Positions 27,099 to 36,542 of a DNA stretch of 64,000 nt are shown piece by piece. The DNA is from Micromonospora andamanensis. GTDB lineage: Bacteria > Actinomycetota > Actinomycetes > Mycobacteriales > Micromonosporaceae. The notes below the pieces were generated by a model that saw only the letters and a program-made list of their open reading frames with translations, was not told the origin of the DNA and did not search any database. Within the stretch, counting starts at the first letter, position 1. Each line of letters opens with the position of its first letter. The stretch spans positions 1-64,000 of the forward strand of contig NZ_BOOZ01000015.1 of NCBI RefSeq assembly GCF_016863495.1, read 5' to 3'. The translations under genes and the position numbers were made by a program.

Positions 27099-28325
27099 GT
27101 GGCCGTGACGTTAGAGGACCGGCCGACCAACCAGCTCGCCCCGGCCCGGATGCCGACCGCCGACGTGCTGCGGGTGGGCGGCGTCGGGCTCCGGACCCGC
27201 CCACTGCGGGCGTTCCTCTCCGCGCTGGGCATCGCCATCGGCATCGCCGCCATGATCGCTGTGGTCGGCATCTCGTCGTCCTCGCGGGCCGAACTGGATC
27301 GCACCCTGGCCGCGCTCGGCACCAACCTGCTCACCGTGTCACCGGGCCGGACCCTGTTCGGCGCCGACGCCCAACTGCCCGACGAGTCGGTGACGATGAT
27401 CAGCCGGATCGGTCCGGTGACCCAGGTGGCGGCCACCGGTCAGGTCGACGACGCGCGGGTCTACCGGACCGATCGCATCCCCGAGGCGGAGACCGGCGGC
27501 ATCGCGGTGCGGGCGGCGCAGCTCGGGCTCCTGGACACCGTGGGCGCCGAGGTGACGAGCGGCACCTGGCTCAACGAGGCCACCGCCCGGTACCCGGCGG
27601 CGGTCCTCGGCGCGACCACCGCCGAGCGGCTCGGGCTCGGTGACGCCGGCCCGGACGTGCGGGTGTGGCTCGGCGGTCGCTGGTTCACAGTGGTGGGCAT
27701 CCTCGCCCCGGCACCGCTGGCGCCGGAGCTGGACAGCTCGGCCCTGGTCGGCTGGGCGGTCGCCGCGAGCCACCTGGGCTTCGACGGTCACCCGACAACC
27801 GTCTACACCCGGGCCGAAGCCGACCAGGTCGAGGCGGTCCGCGCGGTGCTCGGGTCGACCGCCAACCCGCAGGCACCAAACGAGGTGGACGTCTCCCGCC
27901 CCTCGGACGCGTTGGCCGCCGCCCAGGCGACCGACGAGACGTTCACCGCGCTGCTGCTCGGGCTGGGTGCGGTGGCCCTGCTCGTCGGTGGCGTCGGGGT
28001 GGCCAACACCATGGTCATTTCGGTACTGGAACGGCGGGCGGAGATCGGACTACGCCGCTCACTCGGTGCCACCCGGGGTCAGGTCCGCACCCAGTTCCTC
28101 GCCGAGTCACTGCTGCTGTCGGCACTCGGCGGAGCTGGCGGAGTGCTGCTGGGCATCCTGGTCACCGCCGGATACGCGCTCTCCCAGGGCTGGCCGACAG
28201 TGGTACCGGCGTGGGCGACGGTCGGCGGGGTGTTCGCGACGCTGCTCATCGGCGGTCTGGCCGGGTTGTACCCGGCTGTCCGCGCCTCCCGTCTCTCTCC
28301 CACCGAGGCCCTGGCGACGACCTGA
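27099..28325 (+). CDS. MacB/FtsX-type ABC permease
   Basis: A 408-residue permease. One N-terminal helix (about 27-50) is followed by a large extracellular MacB_PCD-like domain (about 55-280). Three C-terminal helices form the FtsX domain, with GVGVANTMVISVLERRAEIGLRRS-like coupling sequence around 305-330. It works with the preceding ATPase and adaptor. A strong hairpin at 28362-28407 ends the operon. Confidence 0.9.
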   Translation: MAVTLEDRPTNQLAPARMPTADVLRVGGVGLRTRPLRAFLSALGIAIGIAAMIAVVGISSSSRAELDRTLAALGTNLLTVSPGRTLFGADAQLPDESVTMISRIGPVTQVAATGQVDDARVYRTDRIPEAETGGIAVRAAQLGLLDTVGAEVTSGTWLNEATARYPAAVLGATTAERLGLGDAGPDVRVWLGGRWFTVVGILAPAPLAPELDSSALVGWAVAASHLGFDGHPTTVYTRAEADQVEAVRAVLGSTANPQAPNEVDVSRPSDALAAAQATDETFTALLLGLGAVALLVGGVGVANTMVISVLERRAEIGLRRSLGATRGQVRTQFLAESLLLSALGGAGGVLLGILVTAGYALSQGWPTVVPAWATVGGVFATLLIGGLAGLYPAVRASRLSPTEALATT

Positions 28326-28361
28326 GCCGGTCGAGCACGGGAGCGCCGCCGCAGCGCCGTC

Positions 28362-28407
28362 GACGCCGCGGGGCATCCGGGTCGGTTCCCGGGTGCCCCG
28401 CGGCGTC
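28362..28407. terminator. strong hairpin between convergent genes
   Basis: A 20-bp stem pairs 28362-28381 with 28388-28407 across a six-base loop, with a single G-T wobble. It lies between the ABC permease stop (28325) and the LuxR regulator stop (28455). No T-tract is present. It is probably a bidirectional terminator. Confidence 0.75.
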
Positions 28408-28454
28408 ACCGCCTGGGCCCGCCGCAGGCCGGCCGGGGACTTCCACACAGGGCC

Positions 28455-31268
28455 TCAGGCGGCTGGCCCGGTGCCGCGGACGCCCTCGGTGAGCCGGGCG
28501 GCCATCGCGGTGCGGGAGCGGACCTGGAGCTTGGCGAAGACCCGGTTCAGGTGGGACTCGACGGTCCGTGGGCTGAGAAACAGGCGCGCGGCGATCTCCT
28601 TGTTGCTCAGGCCGGTTGTCGCCAGGCCGGCGATCTCCTGCTCCCGCGCGGTGAGAGCGGTGTCGCCGGCCGGTCGTTCGGCGCGTGTCGGGCCGGCGGC
28701 ACGGTGCCCGGCGAGCACTGCTGCGGCCCACTCGGCACCGCAGGCCCGGTAGCCGGTCTCGGCGTGATCGAGTGCCATGGCTGCGGGACCGTGCCGTCCC
28801 GCGCCGAGGTGGGCGGCACCGGCGAGGTGGCGGGACAGCGCCTCCTCCAGCGGCGTTCCGGCCGCCGCGAAACTGGCCGCCGCGCTCTCCGCAAGCGCCG
28901 CCGCGCGATCCGGCCCCACCATCCGGTACGCGGTGAAAGCCCTGGCGAACCGGGCCAGCCCGATCTCGTACGGCAGACCGGCGGCCGTCGCCTGTCGTTC
29001 CGCCCGCTCACCGACCTCGATGGCCGTGGCGTGGTCACCCCGCCCCACGGCGCAGACGACCGCGACCACATCCCGCGCCACCAGCACCGGTGGATGCCTC
29101 GACTGCGGTGTCGCGGGATCGGTGAGCAGGTCGGCACCACCGGTCCAGTCGCCCGCGACCGCCCTGGCCAGGGCCAGCTCCACCCGGTTGATCCGCCACC
29201 AGGCCCGGGACCGTGGTCCTCCGGCCACCGGGTCGGACCCGCCGCAGCCCGGGCCGGCAGCGGGGCCGGCCATGGCCAGGGCCGCCGCCGGGCCGGCCGT
29301 CCAGAGCACCGGGCGCAGGCGCACCGCCGCCGCCATCGCACCCATCTCGGTACTGCCGACCCGCTCGGCGGCTGCTCGCGCCTGCTCCGCGGCCTGCACC
29401 GCCCGGCTCAACCGACCGGCACGGGTGTGCGCCAGGGACTCCATGACGAGCAGATACGGCGAGGCACTGCTCGGTCCGAGGCCGTCCAGGATCCGTCTGG
29501 CCCGGGTGAGATGTCGGTACGCGTCGGCGACGTTGCCCAACTGGATCTCCACGAGCGCCAGTGGCGAGACGATCTCGACGTACGGCCGCAGGTCAGCGTC
29601 GCTCGTGGCGTCCACCGCGACGACGGCGGCGGCGAGCTGGTCGCGCGCTGAGGTGGCGCTGCCGAGGTACAGGGTGGTGAGCGCCCGCAACGTCCGCGCC
29701 GCCGCCACGAGCACCGACCGGCGGTCGTCCAGCAGCTCAAGTGCCCGCTGCGCGTGGTGCACCGCCGAGGTCGGCTCCTCCCGGAAGGCGTCCACAGCCG
29801 CCAGCTCCACGTGCAGTTTCGCCTCCTCGACCGGGTCGAGCCCGCCACGGCCGAGCTGTGCGCCGAGCGTCGCGGCCGCCTCGGCGAAGTCGCCGAGCTG
29901 CCGGGCCACCGCCACACTGAACGTCTCGGCCCGGGTCTGCACCGGTCCTCCGGCCCGGCGCAGCCGCTGGAGCACCTCTCGGCTGCGGGCCAACTCGCCG
30001 CTACGGCCGAGGGCCCGGGCGTACCACATCGCCACCTCGGCGCGCCGCTGGTCGCGCGGACCGGCGTCCGGCATGATGCGCAGCGCGGTACCGAGCCAGC
30101 GGGCCGCCTCGGCGGGGGCCTCGTGCGCGAACGCGACGCCCGCGTCGACAAGCGTGGCCACGGCTGTCTCGTCGCCGTGGCGGGCGGACCGTTCCGTGTG
30201 GTGGGCCACCAACCGTCGGGAGGCCCGCCGGCCACGCAGGTAGCCGGCGGTGCGGGTGTGCGCTTCGAAGCGCCAGGCGGAGCCGGTCAACGCGTACGCC
30301 GAGGCCCGCATCAGCGGATGCCGGTACCGCAGCCGACCGCCGTCGGCGTTGAGCAGCCCCAAGCGTCCGAGCTGGTCGACAGCCGCGGTGACCACGGGCA
30401 TCGGCAGGCCGGCGACGTGCCCGACGAGGTCTATCGTGGTGTGGTCGCCGACCACCGCGGCGATGTGGGCCACCCGCTGCACCGGCGGCGGCTGGGCGGT
30501 GATCTCGGCGGCGAGTCCGGCCAGCACGGACCGTCGCGATCCGGCGAGACAGTCGGCGTCCACCGGGTCGCGCCGCCGGGCCATTGTCGCCAGTGCGTCC
30601 AGTTCGTCGTCGGGCAGCCGGGACAGTGCCTGGATGTACAACGGATTGCCGAGACTGGCCCGCAGGATCAGCTCCCGACGGCGGCGTGGCACGCCGGCCA
30701 GCAGCACGTCGAGACTGGCCTCGTCCAACGGTGGGAGGTCGATGAGGGTGGCCGCCGCGCCGAGCCGGGTGATGGCGTTCACCAGGCTCGCCGGCGGGCA
30801 GGCGCTGCGGAACGCCACCGCGAGCAGCATCGGCACCGGCGGTGGTTTGCCGATCAGATGCTCGGTCAGCTCCAGCGACGCCGAGTCGGCCCAGTGCACG
30901 TCGTCGAGCAGCAGCGCGACGCCGGCTTCCGGTGCCTCGGCGAGCATCCGCCGCACCACCGCCGGCATCGACGGCTGTCCCGGGCCGCTGCCGACCGGCT
31001 CCACCATCTCGGCGTAGAGCCCGAAGGGCACCCCCTGCTCGAACTGGGTGGCCCGACCGACGCGGACCAGCAGACCCGCGTCGGCGGCCCGTCGGGCCAG
31101 CTCGCGGAGGATCCGCGTCTTGCCGAGGCCCGCCTCGCCGCACACCTCGACCGCCACGGACCGTCCGCTGAGCACTGTCGCCACCGCTGCGTCCAGCGAC
31201 TCCAGCTCGGCTTCCCGGCCAACCAGCACCGGATCGTGCCCGAATCCCACCTCTCGGCTCGCCGTCAT
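28455..31268 (-). CDS. LAL-type LuxR transcriptional regulator
   Basis: A 937-residue regulator. The N-terminal ATPase carries Walker A GEAGLGKTR (about residue 44) and Walker B ALLLDDVHWADS (about 118). A long helical, TPR-like middle follows. The C-terminal LuxR helix-turn-helix (about 870-930) reads LTAREQEIAGLATTGLSNKE and SPRTVESHLNRVF. Large ATP-binding LuxR proteins are frequent activators in actinomycete secondary metabolism or sugar use. The start ATG has GGGGAGG upstream. Its targets are not evident; the neighbours are a stress-type OsmC gene and a nitroreductase. Confidence 0.92.
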   Translation of the reverse strand: MTASREVGFGHDPVLVGREAELESLDAAVATVLSGRSVAVEVCGEAGLGKTRILRELARRAADAGLLVRVGRATQFEQGVPFGLYAEMVEPVGSGPGQPSMPAVVRRMLAEAPEAGVALLLDDVHWADSASLELTEHLIGKPPPVPMLLAVAFRSACPPASLVNAITRLGAAATLIDLPPLDEASLDVLLAGVPRRRRELILRASLGNPLYIQALSRLPDDELDALATMARRRDPVDADCLAGSRRSVLAGLAAEITAQPPPVQRVAHIAAVVGDHTTIDLVGHVAGLPMPVVTAAVDQLGRLGLLNADGGRLRYRHPLMRASAYALTGSAWRFEAHTRTAGYLRGRRASRRLVAHHTERSARHGDETAVATLVDAGVAFAHEAPAEAARWLGTALRIMPDAGPRDQRRAEVAMWYARALGRSGELARSREVLQRLRRAGGPVQTRAETFSVAVARQLGDFAEAAATLGAQLGRGGLDPVEEAKLHVELAAVDAFREEPTSAVHHAQRALELLDDRRSVLVAAARTLRALTTLYLGSATSARDQLAAAVVAVDATSDADLRPYVEIVSPLALVEIQLGNVADAYRHLTRARRILDGLGPSSASPYLLVMESLAHTRAGRLSRAVQAAEQARAAAERVGSTEMGAMAAAVRLRPVLWTAGPAAALAMAGPAAGPGCGGSDPVAGGPRSRAWWRINRVELALARAVAGDWTGGADLLTDPATPQSRHPPVLVARDVVAVVCAVGRGDHATAIEVGERAERQATAAGLPYEIGLARFARAFTAYRMVGPDRAAALAESAAASFAAAGTPLEEALSRHLAGAAHLGAGRHGPAAMALDHAETGYRACGAEWAAAVLAGHRAAGPTRAERPAGDTALTAREQEIAGLATTGLSNKEIAARLFLSPRTVESHLNRVFAKLQVRSRTAMAARLTEGVRGTGPAA

Positions 31269-31371
31269 CTCGCCTCCCCACGGGGAGTGTCACAGCGACA
31301 GCCATCGGTGACCATCAACTATCGGCCCGATCGTGCCCGACGTCGTCGGCGTCGCGCCGGCCGTCGCCGGT

Positions 31372-31794
31372 TCACTCGATGTCGACCTCGATCTGCGGCG
31401 TGCTGAGCAGCGTGTTGTGCACAGTGCAGTGGCTGGCCACGGCCCGCAGCGCGGGCCACCTGTCCGCTGGCAGGTCCGTCGGCGGTCGTACGGTGATCCG
31501 GATGGCGGCGACCCGGGCCGGCCGGTCGGTGGCCATCTCGAACGAGGCGGTCACCCTCAGCCCGGCACGGTCGTGCCCGTGCCGGCTGAGGTATCGCCCG
31601 GCGTAGTACGCGACGCAGGAGGCGAGCGAGGCGGCGAACAGCTCCGTGGGGCTGGGCGCGGTGTCGGCACCGCCCGCGTCGACCGGCTGGTCGGTGAGCA
31701 GCAGGTGATCGCGGACCCTGATCTCGTACGCTTCGCCGGCCCGGAACCGCACGTCGATCGGGTCCAGGCCGATGTCGGCGTTCCTGGCTGTCAT
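31372..31794 (-). CDS. OsmC-family protein
   Basis: A 140-residue protein of the OsmC/Ohr fold, members of which reduce organic hydroperoxides with a cysteine pair. One cysteine is in ASLASCVAYYAGRYL (about residue 60) and a second in VASHCTVHNTL (about 123), the usual spacing. The glutamate in APSPTELFAASL is also conserved. A ribosome site, GGAGGGG, precedes the ATG. The gene follows the LuxR regulator on the same strand. It could be a peroxide-detoxifying or osmotically induced protein. Confidence 0.85.
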   Translation of the reverse strand: MTARNADIGLDPIDVRFRAGEAYEIRVRDHLLLTDQPVDAGGADTAPSPTELFAASLASCVAYYAGRYLSRHGHDRAGLRVTASFEMATDRPARVAAIRITVRPPTDLPADRWPALRAVASHCTVHNTLLSTPQIEVDIE

Positions 31795-32000
31795 GGCCCC
31801 TCCTCGCGGTACGTCGTCTCCCCCTCCATCCCAGTCCCGGACGGGCCCGCGTGGCAGGGCCGTTGGACCTGCTGGCCGACTCCCTTCCGACCCGGCCTGC
31901 TCCGAGCCCGGCCCGCCGACGGCGCGTACGGTCCTCAGCCGTGCCGGTCCTCACCGCGTGACCCGATGGCCGGGCGCCGGTGCGTCAGGGTGCCGGTGCG

Positions 32001-32639
32001 TCAGGTGGTGCCGAACTGGCCACGGTGGATGACCGAGCTGGCGTCACGGCGACGCGCGGCGACGGCGGGGTTCTGCGGTGGCAGGTCGTCGGCCCGGTAT
32101 CCGACACAGATACCGCCGATCGGTGCGTACTCGTCGGGGATGCCGAACTCGGCCTTGAAGGCGGCCGTGTGCGCCGGAACGTCGATCTCCGGCCGGGAGT
32201 CCTCACCGGTTACCGGCATGATGCCGAAGAAGCACGCGTCCAGGCCCTCGTCGACGGCCGTGAGCAGCATCATCAGCGCCGCCATACCGGTGTCGACGTA
32301 CCAGTAGGGTGCCGGCCAGCGGGCCTCGGACCGATCGGCCCAGCCCTTGTCGGCCTCGGCGTACCGGGCAAGGTAGGCCGCCTTGTGCGCGAGCGGTACG
32401 ACCACGAGCGGCGCGTTCTGCATCGTGGGGGTCTGCGCGACACGGGCCGGCACGAACGGCCAGAATCTGGCGCGGTCATCCGGCTCGGTGAGGGCGAGAA
32501 AGGCCCAGCCCTGCGAGAAGCCGGCCGACGGCGCCCGGAGCGCGCTGGCCAGGATCGTCTCGATGACCTCGGGGCTGAGTGGCCGGTCGGCGTAGTGCCG
32601 AACCATTCGACGGCGACGGATAACCTCTGCGAACTGCAT
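32001..32639 (-). CDS. nitroreductase-family protein
   Basis: A 212-residue FMN-dependent oxidoreductase. The N-terminal VIRRRRMVRHYADRPLSPEVIE is the FMN-phosphate-binding arginine region, APSAGFSQGWAFL the second FMN loop, and GMAALMMLLTAVDEGLDACFFG the dimer helix of the family. Likely a flavin-dependent reductase of nitro-compounds, quinones or other electron-poor substrates. It is divergent from the PadR gene and a palindrome lies in the 99-base gap, so PadR may control both. Confidence 0.87.
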   Translation of the reverse strand: MQFAEVIRRRRMVRHYADRPLSPEVIETILASALRAPSAGFSQGWAFLALTEPDDRARFWPFVPARVAQTPTMQNAPLVVVPLAHKAAYLARYAEADKGWADRSEARWPAPYWYVDTGMAALMMLLTAVDEGLDACFFGIMPVTGEDSRPEIDVPAHTAAFKAEFGIPDEYAPIGGICVGYRADDLPPQNPAVAARRRDASSVIHRGQFGTT

Positions 32640-32712
32640 GCGGGCGATCCTGCCACCGGGGCCGACCGGCCACCACGTCCCGCCGCTGCCACAGCCACAC
32701 CGATGGATTTAC

Positions 32713-32730
32713 TCTACCTAGCTTGGTAGA
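32713..32730. promoter_or_regulatory. PadR-type operator
   Basis: TCTACC-TAGCTT-GGTAGA: six-base perfect inverted arms around a six-base spacer, nine bases before the PadR start codon and overlapping its likely -10 region. AT-rich palindromes in this position are typical PadR autoregulatory sites. It could also affect the divergent nitroreductase gene. Confidence 0.6.
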
Positions 32731-32738
32731 TTACGAGC

Positions 32739-33074
32739 ATGCCCCACGAGGTACGGATGACCCTGCCGACCCAGCTCGTACTACGTACTCTCCTGGACCG
32801 CCCCCACCAGGAGTTCTACGGGTTGGAGCTGTGCGCCGCGGCGGGTCTGGCCAGCGGCACCCTGCATCCGATCCTGGCCCGCCTCGAACGTCTCGGCTGG
32901 TTGCGGTCACGGTGGGAGGATCTCGATCCGCACGAGGCGGGCCGGCCCCGGCGTCGCTACTACTCACTGACTCCCGACGGCGCCGAGAAGGCCCGTGTCG
33001 CACTCGCCCGGGTCTCCTCATCGGTGGAACGCCTGCGGACCCTGCGTCCGGGGCTGTCCGGAGGGACGGCGTGA
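32739..33074 (+). CDS. PadR-family transcriptional regulator
   Basis: A 111-residue winged-helix regulator. The wHTH runs over about residues 8-85: PTQLVLRTLLDRPHQEFYG, then SGTLHPILARLERLGWL as recognition helix and RRRYYSLTPDG as the wing. It is short, lacking the long C-terminal dimer domain, which fits the small PadR subclass. It overlaps the next gene by four bases (GTGA) and probably represses its own operon through the palindrome at 32713-32730. Confidence 0.9.
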   Translation: MPHEVRMTLPTQLVLRTLLDRPHQEFYGLELCAAAGLASGTLHPILARLERLGWLRSRWEDLDPHEAGRPRRRYYSLTPDGAEKARVALARVSSSVERLRTLRPGLSGGTA

Positions 33075-33718
33075 ACGGGGCACGCCCGGACCGGCCGTGC
33101 CCCGCACCGACGGCATGGACCTCGGGCTCGGGAGGGCACGCCGCCATGTCGGAGGCGAGTGACGACGTACTGCGCCGGGTGCTGGCCGGGCTCCGCGATA
33201 CCGGTCCGGAGGGGATCCTCCTCCCCCGGCACGCATCGGTCACCGCGCCGCTGCCGCGACGGATCCCGGGCGACAATCCGATGCGACTGCCCGCATGGGC
33301 CGGGCAGTGGGCGCCGATGCCCGTCACCCGCGACGCGGCCTCGATCGCCGCGAACGCCCACTACTACTTCCGGGGCTACCGGGCCGGCGCGGCAGTGGCC
33401 GTCCAGCGGCTCGATCCGGGCGTCGCGGTGCTGCCCACCCCGATCGCGGCGGCCACCGTCGGATCGACCAGACGGTCGTCGCGGGCACGTACGCGACGCG
33501 CCGCGATGCGGCTGGTCGACGTCGTCCTACGCGTCATTCCCGAGGTGGAACGGCCGCGCTACGGCGAGGAGTTCCGCGCCGAACTGGCGGAGCTTCGCGG
33601 GCTGCACCAGCTGGCCTACGCCGCCCGGCTGCTGATCGCCGCACCGGCGCTGCGGCGCAGCCTGAGCGGCGATCCGCTGCGGGAGAACGGGGGCCGTCGG
33701 TGGCCGTTCCGCGACTGA
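33071..33718 (+). CDS. hypothetical protein of a PadR operon
   Basis: A 215-residue protein of unknown function. The GTG at 33071 overlaps the PadR stop codon. The N-terminal part has an acidic helix (MSEASDDVLRRVLAGLRDTG), while the C-terminal part has LRVIPEVERPRYGEEFRAELAEL. I recognise that last segment from many uncharacterised actinobacterial proteins encoded next to PadR genes. No membrane segment is convincing. A later ATG giving MSEASDD is possible as start. It overlaps the following small gene by 19 bases. Confidence 0.6.
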   Translation: MNGARPDRPCPAPTAWTSGSGGHAAMSEASDDVLRRVLAGLRDTGPEGILLPRHASVTAPLPRRIPGDNPMRLPAWAGQWAPMPVTRDAASIAANAHYYFRGYRAGAAVAVQRLDPGVAVLPTPIAAATVGSTRRSSRARTRRAAMRLVDVVLRVIPEVERPRYGEEFRAELAELRGLHQLAYAARLLIAAPALRRSLSGDPLRENGGRRWPFRD

Positions 33719-33927
33719 GCGCTCTTGCCGCCGGCGGCGGAGTGTTCTCCGTCCTCGCCCTGGCAGGTTGGCCCGCGGTCGTCGTGCTGCTGGCGGCGGC
33801 GGCCATGACCACGGCTCTCCTCGGCTGGGTGGTGAACGACCGGGAACGGCCGGAGCGGCTCGCGCTGATCATCCGAGCCATCCGTCAGCAGCCGACCCGG
33901 ACCGGCCGGTCCCGCTCGGTGCGCTGA
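33700..33927 (+). CDS. small membrane protein
   Basis: A 75-residue protein with a hydrophobic hairpin (about residues 6-45, LSALAAGGGVFSVLALAGWP then VVVLLAAAAMTTALLGWVV) and a basic C-terminus. The GTG start at 33700 overlaps the previous gene and is preceded by GGGAGAACGGGGG. It is probably co-transcribed with the PadR group and could be a partner of the preceding hypothetical protein. No function is known to me. Confidence 0.6.
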   Translation: MAVPRLSALAAGGGVFSVLALAGWPAVVVLLAAAAMTTALLGWVVNDRERPERLALIIRAIRQQPTRTGRSRSVR

Positions 33928-33982
33928 CTCGCCCGACACCAACCGCCGCTGGTGGTCACTGTCGCACCGCCCGTACGATCGG

Positions 33983-35116
33983 GTGGTGCGTGAGCTGCTG
34001 CGATCGTGGTGGCACGAGCCACGCCCGGCCGGGCCGCCACGCGGCCGGCGGGACTGGCTGCTTGTCGCCCTGTTCACGACGACAGCTCTGCTGGAGGGGC
34101 TCGTACGGTCGGACCTGCCGGCACCGACGCTCGTGCCGGTCCTGATCGGAGTCGGCCTCGTACCGGTGCTGCTCTGGCGACGGACCAGGCCGTTGCTGAT
34201 GGCCGCGGTCGCCTTTGCGGCCTGTGCCGCTGGCGAGGCCGTGGTGGGCGGCGACCTCAACCTGCACACGCTGGCCTTCCTGCTGATCCTGGTGTTCTCG
34301 CTGTCGCGGTGGGGCTCGGGACGCGAGGCCGTGTTCGGAGCGGCAGTCGTCGCTGGGAAGATCACGCTGTCGGCGGTGGTCGGTCACCTCGGTCCGGGCG
34401 ACGCGCTGGCCGGCGCCGGGGTGGTGTCGGCCGCGCTGGCCCTCGGAGCCGCGCTGCGCTACCGGGCGCGTGCCCGCCAACGCGAGTTCGAGCAGGTGAA
34501 GCTCCTGGAACGAGCGCGGCTCGCCCGCGACCTGCACGACACCGTCGCCCATCACGTGTCCGCGATGGCGATCCGGGCTCAGGCCGGGCTGGCGGTGCTC
34601 GACACGCAGCCAGGCGCAGCCGCCGACGCGCTACGGATCATCGAGGCCGAGGCGAGCCGGGCCCTCGTCGAGATGCGCGCGATGGTGCGGGTGCTGCGCC
34701 GCGACGAGCCGGCCGACCGGACGCCGGCCCCGCGCATCGCCGACCTGGAACAACTGGCCAGCCACTCCGCTCATGGCCCGCCGGTCGAGGTGGAACTGGT
34801 CGGCGACCTCGACGGGTTGCCGGCCCCGGTGGCCACCGCGATCTACCGCCTGGCGCAGGAGTCGGTCACCAACGCACGTCGGCACGCGCGGCACGCGACG
34901 CGGATCACGGTGCGGGTCGCCGGTGACGGCGAGTTGGTGCGATTGCGGGTGAGCGACGACGGAGAGGGGCCGGGTGCACGCGGTTTCGGACCCACCGGCT
35001 TCGGGCTGATCGGCATGCGGGAGCGGGCCCAGCTGCTGGGCGGCTCGGTGGACGCCGGGCCGGACCTGGACCGCGGCTGGACGGTCACCGCGACCCTGCC
35101 GCGTACGGCGGCCTGA
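33983..35116 (+). CDS. NarL-type sensor histidine kinase (HisKA_3)
   Basis: A 377-residue membrane kinase. About five N-terminal hydrophobic segments (residues 20-150) precede the HisKA_3 dimer box RLARDLHDTVAHHVSAMA (His near residue 186). A HATPase domain follows with VTNARRHA, DDGEGPG and GFGLIGMRERAQLLGG. The start may be the GTG at 33983 or at 33986. Such kinases normally sit beside a LuxR-type response regulator, but none follows: the next gene is a PaaX regulator on the other strand. Part of a 23-bp direct repeat covers its last codons. Confidence 0.87.
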   Translation: MVRELLRSWWHEPRPAGPPRGRRDWLLVALFTTTALLEGLVRSDLPAPTLVPVLIGVGLVPVLLWRRTRPLLMAAVAFAACAAGEAVVGGDLNLHTLAFLLILVFSLSRWGSGREAVFGAAVVAGKITLSAVVGHLGPGDALAGAGVVSAALALGAALRYRARARQREFEQVKLLERARLARDLHDTVAHHVSAMAIRAQAGLAVLDTQPGAAADALRIIEAEASRALVEMRAMVRVLRRDEPADRTPAPRIADLEQLASHSAHGPPVEVELVGDLDGLPAPVATAIYRLAQESVTNARRHARHATRITVRVAGDGELVRLRVSDDGEGPGARGFGPTGFGLIGMRERAQLLGGSVDAGPDLDRGWTVTATLPRTAA

Positions 35117-35141
35117 GCCGACCCTGCCGCGTACGGCGGCC
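35091..35141. repeat. 23-bp direct repeat at a gene end
   Basis: Positions 35091-35113 and 35119-35141 are identical, starting CGACCCTGCCGCGTACG, with a period of 28 bases. The first copy covers the last seven codons of the histidine kinase before its TGA, and the second lies just after the stop. It looks like a short tandem duplication by slippage. Confidence 0.8.
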
Positions 35142-35175
35142 GACCGTCACCGCCGGGCGGGCCACGCCCCGCTGA

Positions 35176-36258
35176 TCACTGACTCCGGGTCATCAGGTCA
35201 GCCTCGACCGCAGCGCGGGCAACCAGCCCGTCGCAGGCGGCGGCCGGTTCCGGGCTGCGCCACTCGGCGGCCGGCGCGGGCTCAGCCGGGCTCGCGCCGG
35301 CGGCACCGCGTACCCCGGCGATCAGGTCGGCCGTGGTGTGGGCGCGGATGCCGAGCGGCGCGCTGTCGGTGAACCGCCCGACGACCGCTCGGACGTGCTG
35401 CTCGGCGGGTTGCGCGAGCCCGTCGTACACGGCCGCGAACAGTTCCCGGGCCGGCTGCCGGAGCCAGCCGGCCGGCAGCAGCTCCAGCGGCAGTTGCGGA
35501 TCGAGGGTGGGAAATCGACGGAAGGTGTCCATCACCTCGGTACGCGCCCGGACCGCCGCGGCACCGTCGACCTGCCCGGATCTGACCAGGGGCAGCAGCG
35601 ACGTCCAGCCTTCCAGGAACGCCTCATAGTGCCCGGTGATCGCGTCGATGTCCCATGCCTCGATGGGGGCACGGTCACTTGTCGAACCCAGCGCGCTCTG
35701 CCGGCCACGAAAGACGGTGACGGTGCCGAGGGTCAACTGTTCGAGCTGCGCCCGCGCCTGCGGCGTCAGTTCGTACGGTGAGATCCACAGACCGTCGTAC
35801 AGCGGCGCGTACCCGAGCCAGCGGAGTTGGCTGCGCAGTGCCCGGCGCTGCGCGCTGCGATCCTGTGGCAGCGAGAACGCCACGATCGTCCAGCAACCGT
35901 CCCACGGCGCCGCCGCGGTGGCGGAGGTGAGGATCCAGTTGCCGCCGGTGGAGAGGTTGGCGGCGGCGGCGCGGCTGAGCCGGTACGAACTGCGACGGCC
36001 GTGCCGACTGCCTTCCAGCACACCACGCCGGGCCAGCCGGCTGATCGCGGTACGGGCACCGGCGGTGGTCACCCCGGACTCGGTGAGCAGCGCGACGATC
36101 GCGGCCGAGGGCAGCGCGGCGCGGGTCCGCAGCGTGTAGTCCGCCAGCAGCGTCATGGCGAACCCCTGGGGCGAGTTGCCCACCTGTCGTCGGGGCATCC
36201 GGAGCGAGTTGCTCCCGTCGTCGGAGTAGATCTCCTCGATGTGGAACGGGCTTGTCAC
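35176..36258 (-). CDS. PaaX-family transcriptional regulator
   Basis: A 360-residue regulator. The N-terminal part, after IEEIYSDDG, has the PaaX winged helix (RAALPSAAIVALLTESGVTTAGARTAISRLARRGVLEG, about residues 50-95) and the PaaX central and C-terminal domains follow. PaaX proteins repress phenylacetate or related aromatic catabolism and bind CoA-thioesters. The GTG at 36258 has GGAG a few bases upstream; the open frame extends further without support. It diverges from the secreted esterase at 36543, a 284-base gap. No aromatic-degradation genes are near, so its target may be the esterase or something remote. Confidence 0.85.
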   Translation of the reverse strand: MTSPFHIEEIYSDDGSNSLRMPRRQVGNSPQGFAMTLLADYTLRTRAALPSAAIVALLTESGVTTAGARTAISRLARRGVLEGSRHGRRSSYRLSRAAAANLSTGGNWILTSATAAAPWDGCWTIVAFSLPQDRSAQRRALRSQLRWLGYAPLYDGLWISPYELTPQARAQLEQLTLGTVTVFRGRQSALGSTSDRAPIEAWDIDAITGHYEAFLEGWTSLLPLVRSGQVDGAAAVRARTEVMDTFRRFPTLDPQLPLELLPAGWLRQPARELFAAVYDGLAQPAEQHVRAVVGRFTDSAPLGIRAHTTADLIAGVRGAAGASPAEPAPAAEWRSPEPAAACDGLVARAAVEADLMTRSQ

Positions 36259-36542
36259 GGGCGCTCCGGACTCGACTCGGGGACGGGATATCGACTGTAG
36301 ATGGACGCCGATGAGCCGGTCCGTCGGCCAGGCCGGTACGAAGGCCACAGTTGATCGAGTTATGTCGATTGACACTTCCTGGGCCCAGGAGAACAATATC
36401 TGCTACACGACGCCACACGGAGCCGGGCAGGGCAAGCCAGACGTGGTGGACGCGCCGTGGTCACTGCGGGGAGTTGGGCGTACCCGCGAGCACAACGCGC
36501 AGACCGAACCCAGCCTGAAACAGGCGTTCGAAGGAGTCGTCC

